57,003 nucleotides of DNA from the NCBI GenBank assembly GCA_018970175.1, contig JAGWWV010000008.1:1-57003 (forward strand). Direction: 5' to 3'. The notes beneath the pieces were generated by a model, which saw nothing but the letters and a program-made list of their open reading frames with translations, was not told the origin of the DNA and searched no databases. This document shows, in pieces, positions 6,016-18,990 of this stretch. The stretch comes from Acidobacteriota bacterium (GTDB lineage: Bacteria; Actinomycetota; Acidimicrobiia; Acidimicrobiales; Ilumatobacteraceae). Numbering within the stretch: the first letter of the stretch is position 1; each line of letters opens with the position of its first letter. Position numbers and translations under genes: made by a program.

Positions 6016-8658
6016 ATGAAGTGCCTCGCCCTCGACGGCAACTCGCTCGCGTACCGCGCCTTTTTTGCGCTGCCGAGCGACATGGCGACGTCCGGCGGTC
6101 AGGTCACGAACGCCATCGTTGGTTTCACGTCGATGTTGACGAACCTGCTCAAGGACCAGAAACCCGATGCACTCGTGGTGGTCTTCGACCGACCGGAAAA
6201 GACGTTCCGTCACGAGGCGGTTCCCGAGTACAAGGCTCAACGTGAAGCCGCCCCCGACGCGCTGCGAAGCCAGATGGGAATCATTCGCGAGTTGCTCGAC
6301 GCGCTCGGAGTGACCGTCCTCGACGCTGCGGGTTTCGAGGGCGACGACATCATCGCCACGCTGGCAAAGAAGTGCGAGACGGCCGGTGACGACATCGTGA
6401 TTGTCACGGGTGATCGCGACGCGTTTCAATTGGTCAGCGACCCTCACGTTCGGGTGCTGTACAACAAGCGAGGGGTCAGCGACTACGCGCTCTACGACGT
6501 GGCAGGAATCGTCGAGCGGACGGGTGTCACCCCATCGCGTTACGTCGACTACGCGGCGTTGCGCGGGGACCCGAGCGACAATCTCGTCGGGGCGAACGGC
6601 GTGGGGGAGAAGACCGCGGCGAAATTGGTGAACGAGTACCCGGATCTCGTGGCGATCCTCGACGCGGCGGATCGGCAGACACCGAAATTGCGGGCGTCGC
6701 TCGAGGAGTGTCGCGAGCGTGTCCTTCGTAATGCCGGGATCATGTCGTTGCGCATCGACGTACCGGTCGATGTCGAGCCGTCCGAGTGCCAGCCGAAACC
6801 CGATTGGACGGCCACTCAACGTCTCCTCGATTTTCTCGAGATGCGTACGATGTCGAAGCGGCTCAGGGATGCGTTTGCCGGGTGGTCGTCCGCGGAAGTC
6901 GACGTCGAAACTGCCGATGTCGGCGATCGCACGTTGTCGGCCGAGTTCGTTCGCTACTCGTCGGCAGGGTTGGGGGCCGCGAAGAAGGGCGCCGCTCGAC
7001 TTTCCCTTGCCGATTGCGGGGAAGTTGGTGTCGTCGTCGCATTCGGCGACGATGCGACGGAGTGTGTCGCGTTCGGGTCGTCGGAACTGGCGGAGCTGGC
7101 CGACTGTCTTGTCGAGGCGCAAGAGGTGCGGGCGCACGACGCGAAGTCGTTGTGGCGCAGACTCCTCGAAGCCGGACTCGACATCGGCCCTCTCACGTTC
7201 GACACGGCTATTGCGGCCTACTTACTTGACCCCGTCGACGGCGGACATCGCCTCGACCGTCTCGTCGACGGGCACCTACAGACCGTCCTTCCGGCGGGCG
7301 GTGCCGAGTCGAGTGGTGAGTTGGACTTCGGTGGCTCGTCGTCGGGCGACGATGCGGCATTTTCGGCGGCCGCAGCCCGAGCCCGGGCCGTCACTGCGTT
7401 GGTCGAACCACTGTCGCGCGCGCTCGCGGAAACGGGCATGGACGAACTCTTCGCCGAGGTTGAGATGCCGTTGGTCGGCGTTCTGGCGCGTATGGAGGTC
7501 CGAGGAATCGGGGTCGACACAACGGCACTCGATGCGATCACGACGAAGCTGACCGAGCGAACCATTGAATTGTCGGCGACGCTTCACGGACTGGTGGGCC
7601 ACGACTTCAACGTGAACTCTCCGACACAACTGCAAAAGATCCTCTACGAGGAGCGGGGTCTGTCGAAGGGCAAGAAGACGAAAACCGGTTACAGCACCGA
7701 TGCGGCCACGCTCGAGAAGCTGCGTGACGAATGGCCCGAATTCATCGACGCACTGCTCGAGTACCGCGAGGTCGAGAAACTTCGCGGCACCTACGGCGAG
7801 GGTCTGCGTGCCGTCGTGGCGCCCGACAGTCGCATCCACGCCGTGTTCAACCAGACCGTCGCCCGTACCGGACGGCTGAGCAGTGAGAGCCCGAACCTCC
7901 ACAACATCCCGGTGCGTTCCGAGCTCGGGAAGGTGTTCCGCACCGCGTTCGTCGCGTCAAAAGGGTGCGAGCTGCTCGTCGCGGACTACAACCAGATCGA
8001 ACTGCGGTGCATCGCGCACCTCGCCAACGACCCGGGGCTCATCGCCGCGTTCACTGCCGGAGTTGACATCCACAGCGCGACCGCGGCACGCGTGTTCGGA
8101 GTCGAAGAATCGAAGGTGAGCGGCGACCAACGAGCCCGAGCCAAGATGGTGTCGTACGGATTGGCGTACGGAATGGAGGCCTACGGTCTCTCCCAACGAC
8201 TGTCCATCGACGTGTCCGAGGCGACCGAAATTCTCGACGCCTACTTCGCCGCGTTTCCCGCGGTGCGCGCGTACATGGACAAAACCGTGACCGAGGCCCG
8301 TCAGCGTGGTTACACCGAAACCCTCTTCGGTCGCCGTCGCCCGATTCCCGAGCTGACGAGCGACAACTTCCGCGTCAGGCAGGCTGGTGAGCGCCAAGCG
8401 ATGAACGCCGGAATCCAGGGCCTGGCCGCCGACATCTTCAAGATCGCACTGGTGAGGATCGACTCCGCGCTGGAACAGTCCGGCCTCGGAGCGCGACTCG
8501 TTTTGCAGGTACACGACGAAGTGATCGTCGAGGCGCCGAAATCCGAAAAGAAGTCGGTCGAAGACACGGTGATTGGAATCATGCGCAATGCGGCGTCGTT
8601 GGCCGTTCCTCTCGAAGTGAATGCCGCCTGGGGCGGCACGTGGGCAGAGGCGAAGTAG
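6016..8658 (+). CDS. polA: DNA polymerase I
   Basis: This 880-residue enzyme fills gaps in repair and removes primers. Residues 1 to about 300 are the 5' nuclease, with LALDGNSLAYRAFFA, DRPEKTFRHE, EGDDIIATLA and GDPSDNLVGANGVGEKTA. The middle 3'-5' exonuclease-like domain has lost the D-x-E metal site (it reads SLADCGEVGVVVAFG), so proofreading is probably absent. The polymerase domain has motif A DYNQIELR, the O helix RARAKMVSYGLAYG and motif C QVHDEVIVE. A tyrosine, not phenylalanine, sits at the E. coli Phe762 position. In mycobacterial Pol I this residue is known to allow dideoxynucleotide incorporation. Confidence 0.96.
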   Translation: MKCLALDGNSLAYRAFFALPSDMATSGGQVTNAIVGFTSMLTNLLKDQKPDALVVVFDRPEKTFRHEAVPEYKAQREAAPDALRSQMGIIRELLDALGVTVLDAAGFEGDDIIATLAKKCETAGDDIVIVTGDRDAFQLVSDPHVRVLYNKRGVSDYALYDVAGIVERTGVTPSRYVDYAALRGDPSDNLVGANGVGEKTAAKLVNEYPDLVAILDAADRQTPKLRASLEECRERVLRNAGIMSLRIDVPVDVEPSECQPKPDWTATQRLLDFLEMRTMSKRLRDAFAGWSSAEVDVETADVGDRTLSAEFVRYSSAGLGAAKKGAARLSLADCGEVGVVVAFGDDATECVAFGSSELAELADCLVEAQEVRAHDAKSLWRRLLEAGLDIGPLTFDTAIAAYLLDPVDGGHRLDRLVDGHLQTVLPAGGAESSGELDFGGSSSGDDAAFSAAAARARAVTALVEPLSRALAETGMDELFAEVEMPLVGVLARMEVRGIGVDTTALDAITTKLTERTIELSATLHGLVGHDFNVNSPTQLQKILYEERGLSKGKKTKTGYSTDAATLEKLRDEWPEFIDALLEYREVEKLRGTYGEGLRAVVAPDSRIHAVFNQTVARTGRLSSESPNLHNIPVRSELGKVFRTAFVASKGCELLVADYNQIELRCIAHLANDPGLIAAFTAGVDIHSATAARVFGVEESKVSGDQRARAKMVSYGLAYGMEAYGLSQRLSIDVSEATEILDAYFAAFPAVRAYMDKTVTEARQRGYTETLFGRRRPIPELTSDNFRVRQAGERQAMNAGIQGLAADIFKIALVRIDSALEQSGLGARLVLQVHDEVIVEAPKSEKKSVEDTVIGIMRNAASLAVPLEVNAAWGGTWAEAK

Positions 8659-8660
8659 TC

Positions 8661-9404
8661 GTGGGGCGAGGCGAAATCGGAGCCGACGGACATTGGTTCG
8701 AAGAGCTCGCCACGCACATGGGTGAGACGTATCTCCGCTACTCGTTCACAAAGGGCACCGAACAGGAAGTCGACTTTCTCGTCGACGCACTGGGCCTGGG
8801 GGACGGATCGCGCATTCTCGACGTCGGCTGCGGTCCGGGTCGCCATTCGATTTCCTTGGCGAAAAGGGGAATGCGCGTCCACGGAATCGACATCTCCGAC
8901 ACCTTTGTCGAGGTGGCGCGCGGCAACGCTCGACGGTCGAACGTCGAGGATCGTGCGACGTTCGAACGAGTCGACGCCCGGGCGGTCTCGTTCCCCCCGA
9001 TCTTCGACGCCGCCATATGTCTCTGCCAGGGTGCCTTCGGGTTGATGGACCACCTGTCGCACGACCTCGAGGTCCTGGGTGGACTGTCCGCGGCCCTGAA
9101 GCCGGGGGGAGGCTTTGCCCTCAGCGCCTTCAGCGCGTACTACGCGGTGAAGTACCACGCGGAGGCGGTGTTCGACGCCGGAACCGGGGTGTCGTCCGAG
9201 CACACCTTCGTGCGCAACGCCGCGGGCGACGCTTTGGGGGCGGAACTGCGAACGGGGTGCTTCACGCCGCGGGAGCTGCGCCTCATGTGCCGCCAGGTGG
9301 GGCTCAGCGTCGACGACGTGCATTCCGTCGAACCGGGGTCGTACGGGCGGACCGCACCGACGGTGGAATCCCCGGAGTTTCTGGTTTTGGGACACCGCTG
9401 GTAA
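8661..9404 (+). CDS. Class I SAM-dependent methyltransferase
   Basis: This protein of about 247 residues has the SAM-binding motif ILDVGCGPGRHSISLA, followed by an acidic ribose-binding position (VHGIDIS) and motif IV-like FDAAICLCQGAFG. These define a Rossmann-type methyltransferase of the Methyltransf_11/25 type. The substrate is unknown. I chose the GTG at 8661, two bases after the polA stop; an ATG at 8640 inside polA is the alternative. It sits between polA and rpsA, which in mycobacteria are directly adjacent, so it is a lineage-specific insertion into a conserved block. Confidence 0.75.
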   Translation: MGRGEIGADGHWFEELATHMGETYLRYSFTKGTEQEVDFLVDALGLGDGSRILDVGCGPGRHSISLAKRGMRVHGIDISDTFVEVARGNARRSNVEDRATFERVDARAVSFPPIFDAAICLCQGAFGLMDHLSHDLEVLGGLSAALKPGGGFALSAFSAYYAVKYHAEAVFDAGTGVSSEHTFVRNAAGDALGAELRTGCFTPRELRLMCRQVGLSVDDVHSVEPGSYGRTAPTVESPEFLVLGHRW

Positions 9405-9456
9405 GTTTTCGGGGTCCTATCCACCGATTCCCGTCCCTTCGAAAGCGAATTCCCCG

Positions 9457-10719
9457 TTGTCCGACACCACCTACACCCCTCGTCAAATCACTGAGCGCGA
9501 CACTTCGTTCGCCGACGCCATCGCCGGCACGATGGTCGAACTGAAAGACGGGCAGCTCGTCTCCGGAACGGTGGTCAAGGTTGACCGCGACGAAGTCCTC
9601 CTAGAAATCGGTTACAAGACCGAGGGCGTCATTCCCGCCCGCGAACTTTCGATTCGCAACGACGTCGATCCGAACGAGATCGTGAAGCTTGGCGAACGCA
9701 TCGAGGCGTTGATTCTCACCCTCGAAGACAAGGAAGGTCGCCTCGTTCTGTCGAAAAAGCGCGCACAGTACGAGCGCGCATGGGGCGACATCGAAAAGAT
9801 CAAGGATGCCGACGGCATGGTCGAGGGTCCGGTCATCGAAGTCGTCAAGGGCGGCCTCATCGTCGACATCGGTCTTCGCGGCTTCCTTCCCGCCTCTCTC
9901 GTCGAGCTGCGCCGTGTGCGTGACCTGCAGCCCTACATCGGCAAGGTCCTCCAGGCCAAGATCATCGAGCTCGACAGGAACCGCAACAACGTCGTCCTGT
10001 CGCGTCGGGGTTTCCTCGAAGAGACACAGCGCGAACAGCGCGACGAGTTCCTCACGCACCTGAAGCCGGGCGAAGTCCGCAAGGGTGTTGTGTCGAGTGT
10101 CGTGCCGTTCGGTGCGTTCGTCGACCTCGGCGGCATGGACGGTCTCATCCACGTGTCGGAGCTGTCGTGGAAGCACGTCGACCACCCGGGTTCGGTCGTC
10201 GCCGTCGGCGACGAGGTGACCGTGCAGGTTCTCGACGTCGACATGAGCCGCGAGCGCATCAGCCTCTCGCTGAAGGCCACCCAGCAGGACCCGTGGCAGG
10301 AGTTCGCCGGGTCCCACGAAGTCGGTCAGTTGGTGTACGGCCGCGTCACCAAGTTGGTGCCGTTCGGTGCGTTCGTCCAGGTGGGCGATGGCATCGAGGG
10401 TCTCGTCCACATCTCAGAGATGTCGGCGCACCACGTCGAGGCTCCAGAGCAGGTCGTAACGCCCGGCGAGGAACTGTGGGTGAAGATCATTGATCTCGAT
10501 CTCGATCGCCGTCGTATCAGCCTCTCCATCAAGCAGGCTGCCGAGGGTGGCGAACTTGCCGAGGAATACCGCAGCCACTTCGAAGTCGACGAACACGGCA
10601 ACTGGGTGGGCGGCGACGACGCCGAGCGCGAAGCTGCATGGGCCGACTACTACAAGGAGTACGGCCAGGATGGCGCTGCCGCGGGCGAAGCCCCGGCACC
10701 CGAACAGCCCGCTCAATAG
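9457..10719 (+). CDS. rpsA: 30S ribosomal protein S1
   Basis: This 420-residue protein brings mRNA to the 30S subunit. Four S1 (OB-fold) repeats are visible at roughly residues 30-100, 115-190, 205-275 and 290-360. The last two carry the clearest signatures, VVPFGAFVDLGGMDGLIHVSELS and LVPFGAFVQVGDGIEGLVHISEMS. Four repeats are the usual number in actinobacteria, against six in E. coli. The acidic C-terminal tail (GDDAEREAAWADYYKEYGQ) is also typical. The start is a TTG at 9457. Order polA-rpsA-coaE-uvrB is conserved in actinobacteria. Confidence 0.95.
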   Translation: MSDTTYTPRQITERDTSFADAIAGTMVELKDGQLVSGTVVKVDRDEVLLEIGYKTEGVIPARELSIRNDVDPNEIVKLGERIEALILTLEDKEGRLVLSKKRAQYERAWGDIEKIKDADGMVEGPVIEVVKGGLIVDIGLRGFLPASLVELRRVRDLQPYIGKVLQAKIIELDRNRNNVVLSRRGFLEETQREQRDEFLTHLKPGEVRKGVVSSVVPFGAFVDLGGMDGLIHVSELSWKHVDHPGSVVAVGDEVTVQVLDVDMSRERISLSLKATQQDPWQEFAGSHEVGQLVYGRVTKLVPFGAFVQVGDGIEGLVHISEMSAHHVEAPEQVVTPGEELWVKIIDLDLDRRRISLSIKQAAEGGELAEEYRSHFEVDEHGNWVGGDDAEREAAWADYYKEYGQDGAAAGEAPAPEQPAQ

Positions 10720-10734
10720 GCGCCGGGTCGGCGC

Positions 10735-11364
10735 GTGATTCTCGTCGGCCTCACCGGCGGCATCGGCTCCGGCAAGACCACGGTCTCGACGATGCTCGCC
10801 GCACGCGGTGCGGTCATCATCGACGCCGATCAAATCACTCGTGAGCTGCAGGCGCCGGGAACACCCGTTCTCGCACAGATCGTTTCCGCGTTCGGCGTCG
10901 ACGTCGTCGATGAAAACGGTGCACTCGTTCGCCCCGCTTTGGCAGCAAAGGTGTTCGGAGATCCTGAAGCGTTGGCGAAGTTGAACAAGATCGTTCACCC
11001 TGCCGTCGGACGTGAAATGGCTGCGCGTCTTGAAGCCCAGCGGGAGACCGACAACGTCGTCGTCCTCGACATCCCGCTTCTGGTCGAGAATCCTCGCGAG
11101 GGATTGTCCGGCACGTTGGTCGTCGACCTTCCGGTCGAACTCGCCGTCGACCGTCTGGTCGCCCACCGCGGAATGGATCGAGGGGATGCCGAGGCGCGTA
11201 TCGCGCGACAGGCGTCACGCGAGGCCCGCGTTGCGATTGCAGATCGCGTGATCGACAACTCGGGTGACGTGAAGAGCCTCGAGCGGCAGGTCGACGAGGC
11301 ATGGGAATGGATGCGGCAGCTCCCGCCCGCGGCGGCCGACGCCGGTCGCGTCGCGCGGACCTAA
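10735..11364 (+). CDS. coaE: Dephospho-CoA kinase
   Basis: This 209-residue P-loop kinase phosphorylates dephospho-CoA in the last step of CoA synthesis. The Walker A motif is GLTGGIGSGKTT at residues 5-16, followed by the substrate-binding DADQITRELQAPG and the lid/LID-like IVHPAVGREM and VVLDIPLLVE segments, all characteristic of CoaE. The start is a GTG 15 bases after the rpsA stop. It is short and lacks the C-terminal GrpB-like extension found in mycobacterial CoaE. Confidence 0.94.
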   Translation: MILVGLTGGIGSGKTTVSTMLAARGAVIIDADQITRELQAPGTPVLAQIVSAFGVDVVDENGALVRPALAAKVFGDPEALAKLNKIVHPAVGREMAARLEAQRETDNVVVLDIPLLVENPREGLSGTLVVDLPVELAVDRLVAHRGMDRGDAEARIARQASREARVAIADRVIDNSGDVKSLERQVDEAWEWMRQLPPAAADAGRVART

Positions 11365-11367
11365 CCT
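11362..11367 (+). promoter_or_regulatory. Predicted -10 box of uvrB embedded in the coaE stop codon
   Basis: TAACCT starts with the coaE stop TAA and ends 6 bases before the uvrB ATG at 11374. It implies a leaderless uvrB transcript in addition to read-through. Confidence 0.45.
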
Positions 11368-11373
11368 CACGAC

Positions 11374-13404
11374 ATGACCGCGCCCCGTCACAGTTTTCAG
11401 GTGGTGTCGGAATACCAACCGGCCGGAGACCAACCCAAAGCGATCAAAGATCTCGCCGAGGGCGTCGACGCGGGCCTGCGCTTCCAGACGTTGCTCGGAA
11501 TCACCGGATCCGGAAAGTCGGCGACGATCGCATGGACGATCGAAAAGGTGCAACGCCCCACGTTGATTCTCGCGCCGAACAAGAGTCTGGCGGCGCAGCT
11601 GACGCAGGAGATGCGTGAGTTCTTTCCGCACAACCGTGTCGAATACTTCGTCAGTTACTACGACTACTACCAACCCGAGGCGTACATCGCATCGAGTGAC
11701 ACCTACATCGAGAAGGACTCGTCGATCAACGACGAGATCGACCGGTTGCGGCACTCTGCGACGGCGGCACTTCTCACGCGGCGCGACACGATCGTGGTGG
11801 CCAGTGTCAGCTGCATATACGGCATGGGCGACCCCGACGAGTACAGGGGTCAACTCCTCGAGCTTCACGTGGGTGTCGACTACGACCAGCGAAGCATCTT
11901 GAAACGTCTCGTGGAACTGCAGTACGACCGCAACGACATGACCCTCGGGCGGGGAAATTTCCGCGTCCGAGGCGACACGATTGAGGTGCACCCCGCCTAC
12001 GACGAAACAGTCCTTCGGATCGAAATGTTCGGTGAGACCGTCGATCGCATCTCGGTCATTGATCCCTTGACGGGGGAGAACCTCAACGAACTGACCGAAG
12101 TGATCGTCTTCCCGGCCACTCACTACGTCGCGGGCGACGAGCGGATGCGTCGGGCCGTTCTCGGAATCGAGGCGGAGCTACAGGAACGTCTCGCGACGTT
12201 CGAAAAGCAGGGAAAGTTGCTCGAGGCCCAGCGCCTGCGCATGCGGACTCAGTACGACCTCGAAATGATCCAGGAGATGGGTTACTGCAACGGCATCGAG
12301 AACTATTCGATGCACATCGATGGCCGTAAGCCGGGGGAACCCCCGTTCACCCTCCTCGATTACTTTCCCGACGACTACTTGCTGGTGATCGATGAAAGCC
12401 ACGTCACCGTGCCCCAGTTGCACGGGCAATACGAAGGCGACCGCAGCCGCAAGGACACCTTGGTCGAACACGGCTTCCGTCTGCCGTCGGCGCGCGACAA
12501 CCGACCCCTCAGGTTCGAAGAGACGATCGAGCGCCTGAACCAGTGCATTTTTCTTTCTGCGACGCCGGGAAAGTACGAGATCGCGCATTCGCAGAAGGTT
12601 GTCGAGCAGATCGTGCGTCCGACGGGTCTCGTCGATCCCGAGGTGATCGTGAAACCCACGAAGGGCCAGATTGATGACCTCATCGCGATGGTGACCGACC
12701 GCATCGAACGTGGCGATCGAATTCTCGTGACGACGCTCACCAAGAAGATGGCCGAGGACCTGAGCGAGTACCTCCTCGAACAGGGGTTGCGGGTTCGATA
12801 TCTCCATTCGAACATCGACACGATCCAGCGGATCGAGATTCTCCGGGCGCTTCGCCTCGGTGAGTTCGACGTCCTGGTCGGCATCAACCTCCTGCGGGAA
12901 GGACTCGATCTGCCCGAAGTGTCGCTCGTGGCGATTCTCGATGCCGACAAGGAGGGGTTCCTGCGCAGCGAGACTTCGCTCATCCAGATGATCGGTCGTG
13001 CGGCGCGCAACGTCGACGGTCAGGTGGTGATGTACGCCGACAAAATGACCGCGGCCATGGACTCCGCGATCGGAGAGACGAAACGTCGACGTGAACGACA
13101 GATGGCCTACAACTCCGAACACGGCATCAATCCACAGACGATCCGGAAAGCGGTCGGAGACATTCTCTCGCTGTTGCGTCCCGACGACACGGCACCCCTG
13201 CCGGGCAAGGACAGACGAAAGAATCGCGAACGCGACAAGGTTCAACGCGAACTGAAATCGCTGCCGGAGCAGGAGATCCAGAGGCTGATCCAGACCCTCG
13301 AGGAAGAGATGCACGAGGCCGCTGCGGAGATGCGTTTCGAGTACGCCGCCCGACTTCGTGACGAGGTGAAGGAACTTCGTCGCGAGCTTCGTGACGCGGG
13401 TTAG
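11374..13404 (+). CDS. uvrB: Excinuclease ABC subunit B
   Basis: This 676-residue helicase-like protein verifies DNA damage and recruits UvrC. It has Walker [14 protein letters not shown], the damage-probing beta-hairpin [11 protein letters not shown], Walker B-like [12 protein letters not shown], the motif VI segment [19 protein letters not shown] and a C-terminal UVR helical pair ([23 protein letters not shown]) that binds UvrC. Length matches the family. It is followed by uvrA and then uvrC, so all three subunits of the excinuclease are encoded side by side. Confidence 0.97.
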   Translation: MTAPRHSFQVVSEYQPAGDQPKAIKDLAEGVDAGLRFQTLLGITGSGKSATIAWTIEKVQRPTLILAPNKSLAAQLTQEMREFFPHNRVEYFVSYYDYYQPEAYIASSDTYIEKDSSINDEIDRLRHSATAALLTRRDTIVVASVSCIYGMGDPDEYRGQLLELHVGVDYDQRSILKRLVELQYDRNDMTLGRGNFRVRGDTIEVHPAYDETVLRIEMFGETVDRISVIDPLTGENLNELTEVIVFPATHYVAGDERMRRAVLGIEAELQERLATFEKQGKLLEAQRLRMRTQYDLEMIQEMGYCNGIENYSMHIDGRKPGEPPFTLLDYFPDDYLLVIDESHVTVPQLHGQYEGDRSRKDTLVEHGFRLPSARDNRPLRFEETIERLNQCIFLSATPGKYEIAHSQKVVEQIVRPTGLVDPEVIVKPTKGQIDDLIAMVTDRIERGDRILVTTLTKKMAEDLSEYLLEQGLRVRYLHSNIDTIQRIEILRALRLGEFDVLVGINLLREGLDLPEVSLVAILDADKEGFLRSETSLIQMIGRAARNVDGQVVMYADKMTAAMDSAIGETKRRRERQMAYNSEHGINPQTIRKAVGDILSLLRPDDTAPLPGKDRRKNRERDKVQRELKSLPEQEIQRLIQTLEEEMHEAAAEMRFEYAARLRDEVKELRRELRDAG

Positions 13405-13424
13405 CGGTGGCGGGTTCCCGTCGG

Positions 13425-13430
13425 TAGTCT
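13425..13430 (+). promoter_or_regulatory. Predicted -10 box of uvrA (leaderless)
   Basis: TAGTCT ends 6 bases before the uvrA GTG at 13437, in the short gap after uvrB. It matches the TANNNT pattern found before other leaderless starts here. Confidence 0.45.
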
Positions 13431-13436
13431 CGCCCC

Positions 13437-16330
<2,894 letters not shown>

Positions 16331-16334
<4 letters not shown>

Positions 16335-18226
16335 TCGGGAGGCCCCCCGCCGGCTCGATACCCGAGGCACCCGGGTCGTATCAGTTCAAGGACGTCCACG
16401 GCCGGGTGATCTACGTCGGCAAGGCGTCGAGCCTGCGATCGCGACTGTCGAGCTATTTCCAGGACACGCGGAATTTGCATCCGCGAACGGCTGCGATGGT
16501 CGCGGCCGCGGAGACGGTGGAATGGATCGAGGTGCGCAACGAGGTCGAGGCGCTGATGCTCGAGTACAACCTCATCAAACAGCACCGTCCCCGCTTCAAC
16601 ATCAGGTTGCGCGACGACAAGAGCTACCCGTACCTCGCTATCACGGTCGACGAGGAATGGCCACGCGCCACCGTGATGCGCGGCCGCAAGCGTCGCGGAA
16701 CGCGGTACTTCGGACCGTACGCGCACGCTTACGCCATTCGCGAGACGCTCGACCTGCTGTTGCGCACCTTTCCGGTCCGAACCTGTCCACCGTCGAAATT
16801 CAACGAGCACAAGCGGTTGGGTCGACCTTGTCTCTTGTTCCACATCGAGAAGTGCTCGGGGCCGTGCGTCGGGTCGGTGACGCCGGAGGAGTATGCCTCG
16901 CATGTCGCGGGCCTCGCCGACTTTCTCGACGGGAAGACCGACGAGGTGGAGCGTGAGATTTCACGACGCATGACGGAAGCCTCCTCTGCTCAGGAGTACG
17001 AACTGGCCGCTCGACTGCGTGATCGCCTGTCCGCTGTTCGTCGGGCGATGGAGCGTCAGCAGATCGTGGGTGACCGCAGCGAAGACATCGACGTCATCGG
17101 TGTCGCACAGGACGACCTCGAGGCGTCGGTTCAGGTCTTCTACGTGCGACATGGTCGCGTGGTCGGTCGCAGGGGTTTCATCGTCGACAAGGTCGAGCCT
17201 TTGGGTGAGGCCGCACTGGTCGACAGGGTGCTCGAGGAGCTGTACGGGGAGGAACCCGCGATGGGCTACCCGAAGAGCGTGCTCGTCCCCGTTCTTGGTG
17301 CGGATCATTCGACCCACGTGGCGTGGTTGAGTGGTCTGCGCGGTTCGAGTGTCGACGTTCGTGTACCCCAACGTGGCGACAAGCGCACGTTGCACGACAC
17401 CGTCACACTGAACGCCCGGGAGGAGTTCCAGCGACATCGAATGCGGCGTGCGTCCGACCACAACGCCCGAAGCCGCGCCCTCACCGAGCTGCAGCACCAC
17501 CTCGAGCTGCCCGAAGCGCCGCTGCGCATCGAGTGCTACGACATGGCTCACCTGCAGGGCACCGATTACGTCGGTTCGATGGTCGTGCTCGAGGACGGCT
17601 TGCCGGCGAAACGCGAGTATCGACGGTTCAAGGTTCGCGATGTGGCCGGAAACGACGACTATGCAGCCATGCGTGAAGTCCTGTCGCGACGGCTGCGGGC
17701 GTACCTTGACACCCAGAACGAGGGTGCCGGCGATGAAGAGGGCGACGCGCCAGTGGCGAGAAAGCCCGGGCGATTCTCGTATCCACCACAACTGTTGTTG
17801 GTCGACGGGGGCAAAGGTCAACTGTCCGTTGCGGTCGACGTGGTGAGGGAATTGGGCCTCGAGGACGAAATTCCCGTCGCCGCCCTCGCCAAGCGTTTCG
17901 AAGAGGTCTACGTGCCGGGGCGTTCGACACCGGTCGCGATACCCCGGGGCAGCGAAGCAATGTTCATGTTGCAGAGACTCCGTGACGAAGCCCATCGTTT
18001 CGCAAATTCGTTTCATCGCGAGCTTCGCGGCAAACGAATGAAGCGCGGCCTCCTCGACGGAATTCCGGGCCTCGGCGAGGCCCGCAAGTCGCGACTCGTG
18101 AAGGAGTTCGGGGGCGTGAAGGGTGTGAAGGAAGCGGGCCTCGACGCGCTGCTCGCCGTGTCGTGGCTTCCCGAGACCGTGGCGCGGGCGATTCACGAGA
18201 AGGTCGTGGGAGATGACGAAAGCTGA
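16331..18226 (+). CDS. uvrC: Excinuclease ABC subunit C
   Basis: This 631-residue protein makes both incisions in nucleotide excision repair. The N-terminal GIY-YIG nuclease is seen in [24 protein letters not shown], with the catalytic glutamate in [19 protein letters not shown] segment follows at about residues 200-235. The RNase H-like 5' incision domain has [31 protein letters not shown] and [12 protein letters not shown]. The C-terminus has two helix-hairpin-helix motifs ([21 protein letters not shown]). It overlaps uvrA by 4 bases and the next methyltransferase by 14. Confidence 0.97.
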
Positions 18227-18980
18227 CAACCATGTCCCTTCGTGGGACGAACACGCCGACTGGTGGATCGAGGGATTCACGGGTGGCGTCGACCCTGAGT
18301 ACGAAGAGCAGATCATCCCGCTCGTCATCGCCGAACTTTCGCATTCAGAGCGGATACTCGACGTGGGCTGCGGTGAGGGCCAGGTGAGTCGGCGCCTCGC
18401 AGCTGCGCGACTCGGCAGAACGGTCGTCGGGATCGACCCAACCGAACGACACATCGAGGTCGCCCGGTCGCGCGGAGGCGGTGTCGACTACCGAATCGGT
18501 TCCGTGGACCGGATGCCTTTCGCCGACGGTCATTTCGACGCCGTCGTCGCTTGTCTCGTGTTCGAGCACATCGACGACGTCGACGCAGCGATCGGCGAGG
18601 TTGCTCGTGTCCTGGATTCAGGAGGAACATTTCTCTTCCTCTTGAATCATCCGCTGCTCCAGACGCCCAACAGCGGTTGGATCGACGACCAGATTCTCGA
18701 CCCACCCGAGCAGTACTGGCGTATCGGTGACTACCTGACAGAGACCGTCAACATCGAAGAGGTCGAACCCGGGGTTCGTGTGCGGTTCGTCCATCGTCCA
18801 TTGGGTCGGTACGTTAACGCTCTGGCTGCGGCAGGTCTCGTGCTCGAACACATGCACGAACCTCCACCCCCCCCGGGGTTCCTTGCACGCTGCGAGGAAT
18901 ACGAGCTCGCTTCGACGATCCCGAGGCTTCTTGCGTTGCGACTCCGCAAACTCCCTTCGGCGCTGGCGGGCGAGAGGTAG
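18213..18980 (+). CDS. Class I SAM-dependent methyltransferase
   Basis: This 255-residue protein has the SAM motif ILDVGCGEGQVSRRLA, an acidic residue after strand 2 (VVGIDPTERH) and the Methyltransf_11 motif MPFADGHFDAVVACLVFEHIDD. These resemble ubiquinone/menaquinone-type and small-molecule methyltransferases. The substrate is unknown. It overlaps uvrC by 14 bases and is followed 10 bases later by rapZ, so it is embedded in a conserved uvrC-rapZ neighbourhood. It is unrelated in sequence to the methyltransferase behind polA apart from the fold. Confidence 0.8.
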   Translation: MTKADNHVPSWDEHADWWIEGFTGGVDPEYEEQIIPLVIAELSHSERILDVGCGEGQVSRRLAAARLGRTVVGIDPTERHIEVARSRGGGVDYRIGSVDRMPFADGHFDAVVACLVFEHIDDVDAAIGEVARVLDSGGTFLFLLNHPLLQTPNSGWIDDQILDPPEQYWRIGDYLTETVNIEEVEPGVRVRFVHRPLGRYVNALAAAGLVLEHMHEPPPPPGFLARCEEYELASTIPRLLALRLRKLPSALAGER

Positions 18981-18983
18981 TCT
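18978..18983 (+). promoter_or_regulatory. Predicted -10 box of rapZ embedded in the upstream stop codon
   Basis: TAGTCT begins with the TAG stop of the methyltransferase gene and ends 7 bases before the rapZ GTG at 18991. Confidence 0.45.
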
Positions 18984-18990
18984 TTACGAA

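Noticed and set aside
12178-13314. Minus-strand frame of 378 codons
   Set aside because: It lies fully inside uvrB, whose motifs are complete in the other strand.
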